Under the pieces are notes generated by a model. The model had not been told where the DNA came from and did no database searches. It saw nothing but the letters and a program-made list of their open reading frames with translations. Shown one piece after another: positions 6,401 to 13,660 of a DNA stretch of 48,048 nucleotides (position 1 is its first letter; the number at the start of each line of letters is the position of its first letter). A program made the translations under genes and the position numbers. The stretch is from a virus. The stretch spans positions 185-48,232 of the IMG/VR virus record IMGVR_UViG_3300000563_000006; one strand, 5' to 3'.

Positions 6401-7804
6401 AGCACCAACGCCCACTCCTAACATCATGAAATCCATCATATACGTAAAGGGAGCGGAGAAACTAGTATCTAGCTCGTTTGTGCTTACGAATCCACAATTT
6501 GAAGTTAATATATTATCGGCTAAAGTAAACGCATGTTTTTCAGGAACAATAGCACAAAATACTTCTTCTATTTGATTAGTTTTTTCAACTGACTTTACCG
6601 ACCAATACTGATATTGATCCGTATAGTTTTTTATAAACGATTTTTTATGATGATCGAGTAAAAAGAAATCTTCAGATAAATGTTGCCTCATCAGTTTAAT
6701 AGAATAGCAAGTGTGATTTCTTCCTGTTAAATTAGATTTTCTTGTTTCTGAAATAATTGAATAAGTACCTATTCCCAGAATAGAGCATACTTCTCTAATA
6801 AATAGTATGTTTTCTTTATTATAAGAGTCTATCTCAGGAGATCCACTGCTACAATTTCCATCTGCAGCAAAATAACCTATTAACCACCCATATAAATATG
6901 ACTTGGTTTCATTTATATTAGGTAACTTTTTAAAATAATTGGGTAATCCAGTTATTTTAATATTTAAACCAGATGATTTTTGAGATTCGTTATTATTGAA
7001 GTATTTCTTTAAACATGCATTTTCCTCCCCACAAAGAATTATGTGGTTAGAATTTTTTTGTCCTGGAACTTGAGACCCATCTCCAAAAGAAATGCCGTGC
7101 GCTATCCCAAACGTAGACGGAGTTATATTTTTGATACCTTGTCCAAATGCATATCTTAATCTATGCTTTTCTGGGCGCAAATCTTTAGTTTTAACTCTTA
7201 TCCACTTGTTTGATTTTCTATATGGATTACGCCTGTCTTTTGTAAACCACTCATGGTCTTCGGTAGTATATATAATTTTTTCTACTCCAGATCTAGTAAG
7301 AGTTAATTTCCATAACGTTTGGTTTCCAAAAGATTTTATGGGAGCGGCAATCCATTGCCCATTTTCACTTAGTAGTTCAGCACTACTTCCGGCTAGATCT
7401 CCGATCTTTTTAATTCCTTCAGATGTAATTATCTCAGTATTATACTGAAAACAATTATTTAAAGCCCCAGAGCCTTTAGCACGTATTAGAGGTAAATGCA
7501 TGGCCCATAAACCACGGCCAGGCGGTAGGAACTTAAATTCCCACATACGTCTATACATTTCTTGCGCGCTCTTCTGCGCCTTATGCGCGTTCCACGGAAG
7601 CTTGTATTTATCACAATGTTCTCGTTGAATAGTGTACGCAGCTTCTACTACTCGTTGTAGCGTCTGATGAAACTCTTCTGAGTGTCCATTGTCTTTTCTA
7701 GAATATGTTCGTTTATAAACCATGTAACCTAAAGGCCCCCATTTAGGTTGGGAGCCTTCAAATTCTTTTAAAAAATTATTAGATAGTTTGAATTCTACTG
7801 CCAT
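3431..7804 (-). CDS. nrdJ: Class II (B12-dependent) ribonucleotide reductase, interrupted by two inteins
   Basis: This enzyme makes deoxyribonucleotides using adenosylcobalamin. The 1457-residue precursor contains 674 residues of reductase once inteins at residues 118-436 and 694-1157 are removed, close to the roughly 740 residues of the monomeric Lactobacillus-type enzyme. Visible landmarks are PPGRGLWAM near residue 94, ALNN-CGFVST at the first splice junction (a catalytic cysteine), NP-CGEQSLE at the second junction (the second active-site cysteine with its Glu), a triphosphate-type loop KPSGTVSLLPGVTPG, and a C-terminal redox pair CESDSC. Both inteins begin with Cys, end with Asn and are followed by Cys. 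It is followed by a four-base overlap with the next small gene. The dUTPase lies just upstream, completing a nucleotide supply group. Confidence 0.95.
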   Translation of the reverse strand: MAVEFKLSNNFLKEFEGSQPKWGPLGYMVYKRTYSRKDNGHSEEFHQTLQRVVEAAYTIQREHCDKYKLPWNAHKAQKSAQEMYRRMWEFKFLPPGRGLWAMHLPLIRAKGSGALNNCFQYNTEIITSEGIKKIGDLAGSSAELLSENGQWIAAPIKSFGNQTLWKLTLTRSGVEKIIYTTEDHEWFTKDRRNPYRKSNKWIRVKTKDLRPEKHRLRYAFGQGIKNITPSTFGIAHGISFGDGSQVPGQKNSNHIILCGEENACLKKYFNNNESQKSSGLNIKITGLPNYFKKLPNINETKSYLYGWLIGYFAADGNCSSGSPEIDSYNKENILFIREVCSILGIGTYSIISETRKSNLTGRNHTCYSIKLMRQHLSEDFFLLDHHKKSFIKNYTDQYQYWSVKSVEKTNQIEEVFCAIVPEKHAFTLADNILTSNCGFVSTNELDTSFSAPFTYMMDFMMLGVGVGADTEGAGKVTIRPPKLIDGTFVVEDTRESWVSLLEILLESFLGKQLPKLVDFSRIRAEGEPIKTFGGTSSGPGPLKALVDDVIKVLCKTDNRFKENYPKEDVMDISSLIKEFEPYEISSTQIVDIFNLIGRCVVAGNTRRAAELMIGSPFDNEFIKLKQNEYKLSHHRWASNNSIAVKVGIDYSVFAQDTAVNGEPGYVWLDNARRYGRLKDGENWKDRRVMGFNPCYAKDTLIAVADGRNAVSIEQLAKEEKDVPVYSLNKTTGLISIKMGRNPRITGTAQKLIRVHLTDDNYFDVTPNHKFIKKDGVEVEAKDLQPGDSLSPFKKRLAKTSKDSKLYYLLHLDANNPKNSRIFEHRIITKYFYPEEWNQKYKKEQENGWIKGGLAVHHKDYDSLNNSPENLEIMSFKEHTKLHAQVDTQGSKNGRFSGYSNDDLKKYALELTKSLGRKFSVKEWNQFAKEIGIPSQFSKFRRDSLGSEKQLALWAANECGFENQDLDPRTLRLYQKALEQGYTAKIEDEKVFVERACEICKNNFYINYQSREQAFCSTACSNKYLNSKENAIVYQKRFKRQKEVLRKNIEKTKIEQLRVYSDLKYKLQKDPLKTEWESECKKQKVPIRFAGSKNSFKEYKELKQAAENYNARVKSIEYLDGLHTVYNITVDDNHTVAIVNQKKHDSGNYEYTGINVANCGEQSLESFELCNLVEVMLPNHSSYEDLKTTLKYAYLYAKTVTLIPTHDERVNAVMMRNRRIGTSLTGITQAFRKFGKRKTLGWADEGYEYLKSLDKQYSDWLCIPRSIKLSTVKPSGTVSLLPGVTPGIHYPHSEYYIRNVRIASNNPLVKVYENAGYPVEADIYSPGTSVISFPIKEDNFIKGKDEITIWEQLENAAQMQYYWSDNSVSITVTFKPQEAKEINEALQLYETRLKSVSFLPILEHGYKQAPYITITEEEYNKMLKKLKIAPIKPIAEDVGKSENLYCESDSCELPEIKK
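4334..5725 (-). mobile_element. Intein 2 of the reductase, with HNH endonuclease and zinc-finger region
   Basis: Residues 694-1157 of the precursor (464 aa) lie exactly between NP and CGEQ. The splicing start is CYAKDTLIAVADGR, a block B-like segment is DVTPNHKFIKKDG, and the end is YTGINVAN followed by Cys. The insert has an HNH motif, HHKDYDSLNNSPENLEIMS, at about residues 856-874, and two cysteine pairs (CEIC near 996 and CSTAC near 1015) that suggest a zinc-binding module. Homing by HNH differs from the LAGLIDADG type of intein 1, so the two inteins have separate origins. Confidence 0.92.
6497..7453 (-). mobile_element. Intein 1 of the reductase, with LAGLIDADG endonuclease
   Basis: Residues 118-436 (319 aa) start with CFQYNTEIITSEG and end NILTSN before Cys. 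Two LAGLIDADG-like helices are visible, GIAHGISFGDGS (about 233-244) and YGWLIGYFAADG (about 305-316). A block B-like TEDHEWF and a block F-like VFCAIVPEKHAFTLADN are in place. The penultimate residue is Ser rather than the usual His, which is seen in some active inteins but may slow splicing. Confidence 0.92.
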
Positions 7805-7822
7805 CTATCATCGCCTTTCACC

Positions 7823-8323
7823 TTACTTACCAGTAGAACCAAGTCCTCCTTCACCGCGTTTAGTTTCGGATAACTTGTCTACTTCAACTATCTCAGCGTC
7901 AGTTACTTTCTCAACTGTAAACTGGGCAACACGCTGTCCTTTTTCAATAGTTACTGGAAAATCTCCAGCGTTGCCTAATATGATTTTTACTTCGCCTCGA
8001 TAATCTGAATCTATAGTGCCAGCCTTTACGAATGTTTTTTCGTCTAGCGCTAATCCACTACGATCCTTAATTTGTACAAAATAACCTTCTGGAATTTCCA
8101 TAGCTAATCCCGTAGGTATTGCAGCAGTAGATAGTCCGGATGCAATAGTTTTTACCGACGCAGTTATATCAAATCCAGCGCTTTCTGGATATGCTTTCTT
8201 TGGTAACTGCGCATCGTTATTCAGCTTTTTAACTTTTATTTTAACCGTGGGCTGTTTTGCTGCGCTGGTCCTTTTGCGCGTACTCTTCTTCGGTGCTTGT
8301 TTGGCTTCTTGTGCTTTTGACAT
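7823..8323 (-). CDS. dut: dUTPase (trimeric type)
   Basis: This enzyme hydrolyses dUTP to dUMP and pyrophosphate, keeping uracil out of DNA and feeding dTMP synthesis. All five family motifs are present in the 166-residue protein: AGFDI (49-53), RSGLAL (88-93), GTIDSDYRGEV (102-112), GQRVAQ (129-134) and the glycine-rich tail RGEGGLGSTG (156-165). An N-terminal extension of about 27 residues rich in Lys and Ala precedes the core. It overlaps the end of the upstream 115-residue gene by 83 bases in another frame, so either the extension or the tail of the other gene could be over-called. It lies directly upstream of the reductase. Confidence 0.96.
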   Translation of the reverse strand: MSKAQEAKQAPKKSTRKRTSAAKQPTVKIKVKKLNNDAQLPKKAYPESAGFDITASVKTIASGLSTAAIPTGLAMEIPEGYFVQIKDRSGLALDEKTFVKAGTIDSDYRGEVKIILGNAGDFPVTIEKGQRVAQFTVEKVTDAEIVEVDKLSETKRGEGGLGSTGK

Positions 8324-8588
8324 AATTTATTGTTTGTTCGTCTATTTCGTGATGTTCCGATATTCTAATTATAGAATTTTTCGGTATGTGTTCTGTCACG
8401 ATTACTGGATTAAAAATTTCTAAATCTTTAGAAGGATCGTCGTCTGCTAGTGGTTTTAATGCCACCATGTTTATACTATCTAATGATGACTTTGACAATA
8501 TCCCACATAAAGATATAATGTTCTTGCCCTCTAGTATTCTAAGACTGACGGCCTTTCCAAATAATGAATTGAAACTGCTCGGACTCAT
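8241..8588 (-). CDS. Hypothetical protein, 115 aa, possible Sm-like fold
   Basis: The first 50 residues (FGKAVSLRILEGKNIISLCG, then a strand INMVALKPL) recall the small barrel of Sm-like or SH3-like proteins; this is only a pattern impression. The C-terminal 30 residues are charged and low in complexity and overlap the dUTPase start. The ATG immediately follows the stop of the RecU-like gene, so both belong to one transcript. Confidence 0.6.
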   Translation of the reverse strand: MSPSSFNSLFGKAVSLRILEGKNIISLCGILSKSSLDSINMVALKPLADDDPSKDLEIFNPVIVTEHIPKNSIIRISEHHEIDEQTINYVKSTRSQTSTEEEYAQKDQRSKTAHG

Positions 8589-9032
8589 TTAAATATACTG
8601 GTTAAGGTAATTATTAATTTCAACTAACCAATCAGAATTGAAATCTTTGATTGGTATGCTCTTTCTCCCCTTTGGATTATCCCAATACTGATGTATTTTG
8701 CTTAGAGGTGTTATAAACGCCTTATCCTTATACAAAGATGTAAAATGTATTAGGAAAAATGCGATACCGCCACACTCACTCCAATAATCCAAAAAGTCTA
8801 GTTGATGCTGATGTATATTACTGAGAGGAAAACTAGTTTTATTTTTAGTTTCTTTCGCATCAAATGCAATAGCTCTACCTCCAACACAGCCGAAAAAATC
8901 AACTGTGGACGGTTTCATTACCAACCCTTCTGAGGTCATTACGATGGGAGTCTCGATCTTTTGTACTATTGCTACTTTTTTTATTCTATAATCTAGGTTG
9001 GCCTTTTTTACCAGGCCTTCGAGTTTTTCCAT
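8589..9032 (-). CDS. recU: RecU-like Holliday junction resolvase
   Basis: RecU nucleases cut four-way DNA junctions during recombination. The key stretch STVDFFGCVGG, then AIAFDAKETKNKTSF, closely follows the RecU active site (an acidic residue, then D/E-x-K in a PD-(D/E)xK fold), and IHQHQLDFLDYWSECGGIAF continues the family pattern. Its 147 residues are somewhat shorter than the approximately 170-200 of Firmicutes RecU. A consensus promoter lies just upstream with transcription expected to start about two bases before the ATG, and no Shine-Dalgarno site is present, so translation may be leaderless. Confidence 0.88.
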   Translation of the reverse strand: MEKLEGLVKKANLDYRIKKVAIVQKIETPIVMTSEGLVMKPSTVDFFGCVGGRAIAFDAKETKNKTSFPLSNIHQHQLDFLDYWSECGGIAFFLIHFTSLYKDKAFITPLSKIHQYWDNPKGRKSIPIKDFNSDWLVEINNYLNQYI

Positions 9033-9040
9033 GGGAATTA

Positions 9041-9069
9041 ATTATAATAAATAGTTCATTAAATGTCAA
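9041..9069 (-). promoter_or_regulatory. Consensus sigma-70 promoter for the RecU-like gene
   Basis: On the minus strand TTGACA (9064-9069), 17 bp, TATAAT (9041-9046) is a perfect consensus. The expected start of transcription is near 9034, while the start codon begins at 9032. The -35 box lies inside the 3' end of the upstream phosphoesterase gene. Confidence 0.88.
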
Positions 9070-9721
9070 TAATCTCAAAGCCATATTTTTGAACTATTTT
9101 ATAATTTTTGTCGGGAAATGTGTATGCATAATGATAGTGCCCAAAACGAGCAATATCAGGATCAAATTCGTCCACAAGTTGTTGTATTTCACTACATCCC
9201 CACCCACGTGTACCGTGTGGAGGTGCTTCGTGGGCGATGAATATCTTTACTTTACTAGTATATTTATATCTTGCAATGGTATTCATCGCGCGTCTGTGGT
9301 CTACGCGCGTAAAATGATTTAACCTATGCCCGGAACGTTGATTAGGTTGCATCCCCCATGTTCTTGGGGAATATACGCCACCGAAACCTATAATGACAAA
9401 ATTATCTGTTTCTGCGCAATGTCCATCGGGAATATAATATAAGTTAGGAATTATTTGCTTTACTTCGTTCAAGCTTAACAAATATTTTTGATCATCGTGA
9501 TTACCGCGGATAAAGTAGGTGGGAATTTTAATGTATTTTTCTCGATTGTAATAAGGTAGGAATCCATACGCACTCCCTTTCTCTTTACTCTTGTCATCAG
9601 CAAGCTGGGGATCCGGAAATACTCCCAGATCCCCTACTTGTATTTGATAGTCAATGTCGCCAGGGATTTGAGATAGTTTATCTACATATCCGTGCAAATC
9701 TCCGACAATTGCAATCCTCAT
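9059..9721 (-). CDS. Calcineurin-like metallophosphoesterase
   Basis: A 220-residue protein with the metal-binding motifs of this family in order: GDLHG (residues 7-11), QVGDLG, RGNHDD, IAHEAPPHG and FGHYHYAY. Such enzymes use two metal ions to hydrolyse phosphomonoesters, cyclic nucleotides or dinucleotides; the substrate cannot be told from the sequence. Its start overlaps the stop of the 51-residue gene upstream (ATGA), showing coupled translation. In phages these often accompany end-processing or nucleotide signalling genes. Confidence 0.9.
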   Translation of the reverse strand: MRIAIVGDLHGYVDKLSQIPGDIDYQIQVGDLGVFPDPQLADDKSKEKGSAYGFLPYYNREKYIKIPTYFIRGNHDDQKYLLSLNEVKQIIPNLYYIPDGHCAETDNFVIIGFGGVYSPRTWGMQPNQRSGHRLNHFTRVDHRRAMNTIARYKYTSKVKIFIAHEAPPHGTRGWGCSEIQQLVDEFDPDIARFGHYHYAYTFPDKNYKIVQKYGFEIIDI

Positions 9722-9873
9722 TCTTCGTTTTCTTTCTTAATTATATCTTTAGTTGCTGCGGTTATAAGGGTTCTCAAACTCTCTTTAAATGAATTAAATG
9801 CACGACTAACATTAACAATGTAGTCTCGTATATTATCAGCAGCTATTTCTGCTGATGTACGTTCTTTATTCAT
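9718..9873 (-). CDS. Small helical protein, 51 aa
   Basis: This short reading frame fills the gap between two genes. It starts at 9873 (MNKERTSAEIAADN) and ends ATKDIIKKENEE. It is predicted helical and soluble. Both ends overlap their neighbours in the phage style: its ATG lies in the ATGAATAA of the preceding stop, and its TGA overlaps the next ATG. That packing is the main evidence that it is real. No family recognised. Confidence 0.65.
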   Translation of the reverse strand: MNKERTSAEIAADNIRDYIVNVSRAFNSFKESLRTLITAATKDIIKKENEE

Positions 9874-10192
9874 CTTCTTCTGTTGGTTTGTGTTTGATTA
9901 CTACGACTTGATCCGAGTAACAAGCTCGAAAGCCTATTTCTGGGGACAAAAGGTAAACTATTGTTTTATCATTAGGGGCTTTTGAAAATCCAGTAACTTT
10001 TAAGGTGACGTTAGCGGATTTTGACCCGGGCTGTTGAGCCATTCTTACTTCAGCGCCAATGTGCTCCGGATTCTTTAATAATAATTCTTTGGGTATTTTT
10101 TTATATCGCCAACCAACTACTCCATTTTCACCTGTAAACTCCTCTACTTTCAAGGACCGCAAAAGCCCCGATAATGTCTTTTTTCTAGGCAT
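9866..10192 (-). CDS. Hypothetical protein, 108 aa
   Basis: A basic N-terminus (MPRKKTLSGLLRSLKVEEF) is followed by a probable beta-rich domain with a clear hydrophobic alternation (EVRMAQQ, NVTLKVTGF, KTIVYLLSPEIG, QVVVIKHK) and an acidic tail EEDE. It overlaps the upstream zinc-ribbon gene by eight bases and the downstream small gene by eight. No family recognised; the strand pattern would fit a small nucleic-acid-binding barrel. Confidence 0.7.
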   Translation of the reverse strand: MPRKKTLSGLLRSLKVEEFTGENGVVGWRYKKIPKELLLKNPEHIGAEVRMAQQPGSKSANVTLKVTGFSKAPNDKTIVYLLSPEIGFRACYSDQVVVIKHKPTEEDE

Positions 10193-10421
10193 TCCTCAAT
10201 GTGATTTTTCGCTCAAAGTCCAGAATATTCTTTGGATCTTTGCCCAAAAGTCTATAGTATTTGGTTAATGTAATTTTCTTTTGGCCGTTGCATACCTTGC
10301 ATTTCCTCACTGAGGTCGTTTTGCTTTGCCGTTTGCATTCCTTACATTTACAGTATGCAAACCGCCATTTTCCGGTGCTTGAGCATCCTGGACATCCAAT
10401 TAAAACTTTAAATTTGGTCAT
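10185..10421 (-). CDS. Small cysteine-rich zinc-ribbon protein
   Basis: This 78-residue protein has paired cysteines like those of DnaJ-type zinc modules: CPGCSSTGKW (from residue 10), CKCKEC and CKVCNGQKK. Together these could bind one or two zinc ions. The C-terminal part (YYRLLGKDPKNILDFERKI) is not cysteine-rich. Such proteins in phages often bind nucleic acid or modify host protein assemblies, but no function is shown. It is followed by an eight-base overlap with the next gene. Confidence 0.75.
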   Translation of the reverse strand: MTKFKVLIGCPGCSSTGKWRFAYCKCKECKRQSKTTSVRKCKVCNGQKKITLTKYYRLLGKDPKNILDFERKITLRNA

Positions 10422-10423
10422 GA

Positions 10424-11152
10424 TTAATAAATAATTAATTGACGGTTTTTGTTAATTAGGTTTCTAATTTTCGCTAGCCCATACTTTTTTAAGCTTTGGA
10501 CCACTTCTGGATTGTCAATTTTGTTTAGGTTACCATCGTCTATTTTACGTAGCAAGTTAGAGGGTCTATACTTACTATATAAAGGGCTGTTTTTCAACAT
10601 TCTATGCGTAAACATATTCTTATTCGAATGCACAGTAAATTTCTTTATCCAATGTACAGCACTATAGAAATCGTGATAGTTGCATTCCATAATTAAATTA
10701 AATGCATGCACCATTTCTTTGGGGTAATCAATAGTAAAATCCCCTGTTAAGAACGCCGAAAGGAATTCGTTAGTTCCCTCATATAAAAATTGATACGATC
10801 CATATCCACCGCTCTCCACTTGAAAGAAGTGTATTAGCTCGTGAATAACGGTCGCCATTGGGATAATGTACACGTCTGGTATTTCAATTCTATCGACGTA
10901 CGCAAAACCCTGAAACACAATTACTTTGTTTATATGGTCATAGAATGCGTCTATGTTCGTATTAATTTCGTTAATCCACTCGTCCGTAACAGTCTCGTAT
11001 TGATACCATAGCTTTGCAAAGTGCTTAGCTGTCTTAGCGATTTTGACTTTAGGTATTTCGTACGGAATGTAGTTCAAGTGGTAAGACAGAAATGTAACCA
11101 GGTTCTTAATCTCGGTATGGGTGATCCTGTCTTTAAATACAGATTTATGCAT
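10424..11152 (-). CDS. Zincin-like metallopeptidase
   Basis: A 242-residue protein with HELIH in ATVIHELIHFFQVES (about residues 103-107), followed by an EGTNEFLSAFL segment that can supply the third zinc ligand. The arrangement HExxH plus a downstream Glu is that of gluzincin-type peptidases. There is no signal peptide, so it acts in the cytoplasm or in the virion. Fold and zinc binding are likely; peptidase activity is inferred. It lies after the terminator at 11184 and no promoter was seen, so it may depend on read-through. Confidence 0.7.
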   Translation of the reverse strand: MHKSVFKDRITHTEIKNLVTFLSYHLNYIPYEIPKVKIAKTAKHFAKLWYQYETVTDEWINEINTNIDAFYDHINKVIVFQGFAYVDRIEIPDVYIIPMATVIHELIHFFQVESGGYGSYQFLYEGTNEFLSAFLTGDFTIDYPKEMVHAFNLIMECNYHDFYSAVHWIKKFTVHSNKNMFTHRMLKNSPLYSKYRPSNLLRKIDDGNLNKIDNPEVVQSLKKYGLAKIRNLINKNRQLIIY

Positions 11153-11183
11153 CTTTTAGGTTGATTAGAAGATTAAATAAAAA

Positions 11184-11206
11184 AGGCCGGGTGGTTAGCC
11201 CGGCCT
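11184..11206 (-). terminator. Rho-independent terminator
   Basis: An 8-bp stem AGGCCGGG/CCCGGCCT with a 7-nt loop is followed on the minus strand by TTTTTTATTTAAT. It sits eight bases beyond the stop of the DUF669-like gene and closes the recombination operon. Confidence 0.88.
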
Positions 11207-11213
11207 GATTTAA

Positions 11214-11651
11214 TTAGTCTTTCATCCAATCTGGGACATCGTTTGCTGACTGTCCTGCTGAAACATTAGCACTAGATGGAAAGAGCTTTCGCACTTTATT
11301 CGTCGGATTACCAGTGTTAGTAGTATCCGGCTCGGTATAAATATCGAGAGTTTTCCCTTTTAATTCCTTCACGATTTGCTCAATACCTACTCCAGGCTTA
11401 TCCGCAAGATCGCTGCCAACTACTTCAAGTAGTTGTTTCACTCGCCAAAGTGAGTTTTCGGTAAGGGTTATATTATCCCATACCTTACGCTTTTCATATT
11501 TTCCGGCGGTAACAGTGTATGTTATTGCTAACATTTGTTTTTGCCCGTCGTTTGTTTTGCGTAACTCCACGTCATCGATTACCACAGGATAACGGTCTTC
11601 TGGCAATGAATCAAAAGAAGTGCTTTTTATTTCGTTGAAGTTGAACTTCAT
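11214..11651 (-). CDS. DUF669-like single-stranded-DNA-binding protein
   Basis: A 145-residue protein starting MKFNFNEIKS, with a beta-rich core (YPVVIDDVELRKTNDGQK, LAITYTVTAGKYEKRKVWD) and an acidic end DVPDWMKD like the tip used by SSB proteins to recruit partners. This pattern and position match DUF669 proteins, which are encoded beside Sak4-type recombination ATPases in many phages. It is one base from the ATPase gene upstream and is followed by a terminator. Family assignment is from memory of the pattern. Confidence 0.72.
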   Translation of the reverse strand: MKFNFNEIKSTSFDSLPEDRYPVVIDDVELRKTNDGQKQMLAITYTVTAGKYEKRKVWDNITLTENSLWRVKQLLEVVGSDLADKPGVGIEQIVKELKGKTLDIYTEPDTTNTGNPTNKVRKLFPSSANVSAGQSANDVPDWMKD

Positions 11652-11652
11652 T

Positions 11653-12576
11653 TTATGAATTGGTTATGTCTTCTAAGAATAACTTAGCTTCGTCTTCACG
11701 TAGATCCAATATATTCGATACAGAATAATCTTCTGTAAGTTTATCTCTTATTATATTCGGATCCTTCTCTTTTACTACTTTTAATATCCTCCCATAAGTT
11801 TCGGTAGTAATACCGGCACTCATAAGCTTTTCACCATTCACTACAATTTCAGTAGTACGTCGCGCTCCAGTGCTAAGTTTCTCTTGCGCAACCTCTTTTT
11901 TAGCTTTCCTCTTTAGTTTATCCATGTCAAAGTAACTTACCATTTGATCATACGTAAACTCAAATGTTCGAGGAAGTGTGTTGGTTCTATCTTTGATCGT
12001 TTTGGCGATACGGGATTCTCCATCAGGAGCAACCTGTAACTCCAGAACCGTGTCCATTAAATACGGAACCTCTTTAGGAGAATCCGATGTCTGACCAACG
12101 ATTTTCATGAACTCCCCGCCGGAGCTATCATATTCCGGTTTGGATTGCGCTGTTATAACAACGTTCATGTCTAAAGCAATAAGCTTATTAATCAACATTT
12201 TTAAGTCGGATTTAATAACCTTATAATCTGCTGGTTGTAATGTGTAATTCGGATTTCCTTTTTTGACTCGTAGCCTTCTCAAATGTTTATCTTGTAACAG
12301 GTCATAGAATCGAGTCATACTATCGAGAACAAACGTTCTTATCTCTCCAGGATCATTAATTAACTCATCAACTGCTTGATAAATCGTATCAATGTCCGAA
12401 GTTTTTAGACGTTTAAATTCAAAGTGTTTAGCATAGTGATCAGTGCCACCATCTAAATCTATAAGAGCTATATTTGGAAAATATAGCGTCGTAATCGTTT
12501 TCCCTACTCCGCTGGGTCCGAATAAAAATAGCTTTAGCCTTTTATCTTCGTCCACTGCGGATCTAAACAAACTCAT
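11653..12576 (-). CDS. Sak4/AAA_24-like RecA-fold ATPase
   Basis: A 307-residue protein with Walker A GPSGVGKT (20-27), a nearby IDLDGGTDHY and Walker B FVLDSMTRF. The arrangement is that of phage AAA_24 proteins such as Sak4, which are distant RecA relatives that promote single-strand annealing. The neighbouring DUF669-like protein is the usual partner. The C-terminal 90 residues are charged and helical. It probably loads onto DNA and works with the exonuclease upstream. Confidence 0.85.
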   Translation of the reverse strand: MSLFRSAVDEDKRLKLFLFGPSGVGKTITTLYFPNIALIDLDGGTDHYAKHFEFKRLKTSDIDTIYQAVDELINDPGEIRTFVLDSMTRFYDLLQDKHLRRLRVKKGNPNYTLQPADYKVIKSDLKMLINKLIALDMNVVITAQSKPEYDSSGGEFMKIVGQTSDSPKEVPYLMDTVLELQVAPDGESRIAKTIKDRTNTLPRTFEFTYDQMVSYFDMDKLKRKAKKEVAQEKLSTGARRTTEIVVNGEKLMSAGITTETYGRILKVVKEKDPNIIRDKLTEDYSVSNILDLREDEAKLFLEDITNS

Positions 12577-12588
12577 GTATGTTATTGG

Positions 12589-13299
12589 TTATCTATTATT
12601 TATTGGTGTGTATTTCTTAATTCGTTGAAATACTTGATAAGTTGCCTTTAAATCTCGGGCACAGTACTCAGCTATTTTATTGAATTGTCCATTTGCATAA
12701 GCTATGTGTACTGTTGAATTAGTAATTTCTCCATCTTTAGGGCTTTCTATCCCTAACATCTCACAAGCCTGTTCCAGGCTCATATACATATCCCTACCAC
12801 AGAGTTCTAGTAAACAATCATAGTGTGGTGGGAAGGGATTGTATTTTGTATAATTAAGAAAGTTTGGGTTTGTAGGTAAAATCTTATGTACAATGGAACG
12901 CCTTATTATAAAAGGGATGTCAAAACCTCTACCATTATACGATATAAATATACCATCATTATACCCATCTATCAATTTCCAAAAGCTTTCAAGTATGTTT
13001 GCTTCGTTTTGCTCGGCATAATTATATTCTTCTGGACCATCCGGAAAATACACGCTTATGCACGCTATTTTTCCCAGGTAAGCATCTAGGCTGCATATTT
13101 TACGCCTATGTTCCGCTTCTTCTAGTCCGTGGTTTATACCTCTGTCCGAGTTTCTAGCAAATTTTTTATCTAAATATTCCTGCTGTAAACTTGACAGTGA
13201 ATCTTGTGGAACTGTTTCAATATCAAATACTAGTCTAGAATATTTATAAGCTGGTGGTACGTTTGGAGTGTTTAGGTTTGCCTGTTCAAAAAGTGACAT
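12589..13299 (-). CDS. DEDD-family 3'-5' exonuclease (PolB proofreading-like)
   Basis: The protein is 236 residues. The three exonuclease motifs are visible: LVFDIETVPQ (Exo I, with Asp and Glu), FISYNGRGFDIPFII (Exo II) and YCARDLKATYQVF (Exo III, DEDDy type). It resembles stand-alone proofreading domains related to DNA polymerase B that occur in recombination operons. The ATG lies 12 bases past the expected transcription start of the promoter at 13318-13346, with no Shine-Dalgarno site. Confidence 0.9.
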   Translation of the reverse strand: MSLFEQANLNTPNVPPAYKYSRLVFDIETVPQDSLSSLQQEYLDKKFARNSDRGINHGLEEAEHRRKICSLDAYLGKIACISVYFPDGPEEYNYAEQNEANILESFWKLIDGYNDGIFISYNGRGFDIPFIIRRSIVHKILPTNPNFLNYTKYNPFPPHYDCLLELCGRDMYMSLEQACEMLGIESPKDGEITNSTVHIAYANGQFNKIAEYCARDLKATYQVFQRIKKYTPINNR

Positions 13300-13317
13300 T
13301 AATTATTTGGTTTATCA

Positions 13318-13346
13318 ATTATACTAAATTTTTTAGAAAAAGTCAA
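13318..13346 (-). promoter_or_regulatory. Sigma-70 promoter for the exonuclease-ATPase-DUF669 operon
   Basis: On the minus strand TTGACT (13341-13346), 17 bp, TATAAT (13318-13323). The spacer is almost the same as that of the promoter at 43522-43550 (both contain AAAAAATTT at the same place), so the two may be regulated together. Confidence 0.9.
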
Positions 13347-13660
13347 GTTGCCAAGGTATCATTTACTAGAACAACCATCTTGTCCACAGCGAACAGTTGG
13401 TTCATAGGCGCGTCAATTAATTCTAAAGGTTTTTGGTTCTTAATCGCGAATTTGGCCAATGCTTTAATAGTGCCTAATTTGGTGTCTCTACCGACTCGAA
13501 ATTTAATCTTATCGTCATGGAGTTCAAATATAATACTTTTATCATCGGCTACGTAGACCTTGGCTTTTTTATAAGGCTGAGACTCGTCAAGCTGAGCCTT
13601 ATCCATTTCTTGTCCTCTTAAAGTATAAACTGATTTCTTCCATGTTACGTGGCGGATCAT
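13343..13660 (-). CDS. Hypothetical protein, 105 aa
   Basis: A soluble protein beginning MIRHVTWKKSVYTL. The middle is beta-rich (KAKVYVADDKSIIFELHDDKIKFRVG is the visible strand pattern, residues about 33-58), followed by a helix LGTIKALAKFAIK and a C-terminal VDKMVVLVNDTLAT. It overlaps the metallo-beta-lactamase-like gene by four bases. No family recognised. Confidence 0.7.
   Translation of the reverse strand: MIRHVTWKKSVYTLRGQEMDKAQLDESQPYKKAKVYVADDKSIIFELHDDKIKFRVGRDTKLGTIKALAKFAIKNQKPLELIDAPMNQLFAVDKMVVLVNDTLAT

Noticed and set aside
6220-6575. Plus-strand frames opposite the reductase
   Set aside because: They mirror the codon structure of the reductase and show no start signals or protein-like pattern.
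12900-12935. TTGACA with TATAAT on the minus strand inside the exonuclease gene
   Set aside because: The two boxes are only seven bases apart, so they cannot act as one promoter.
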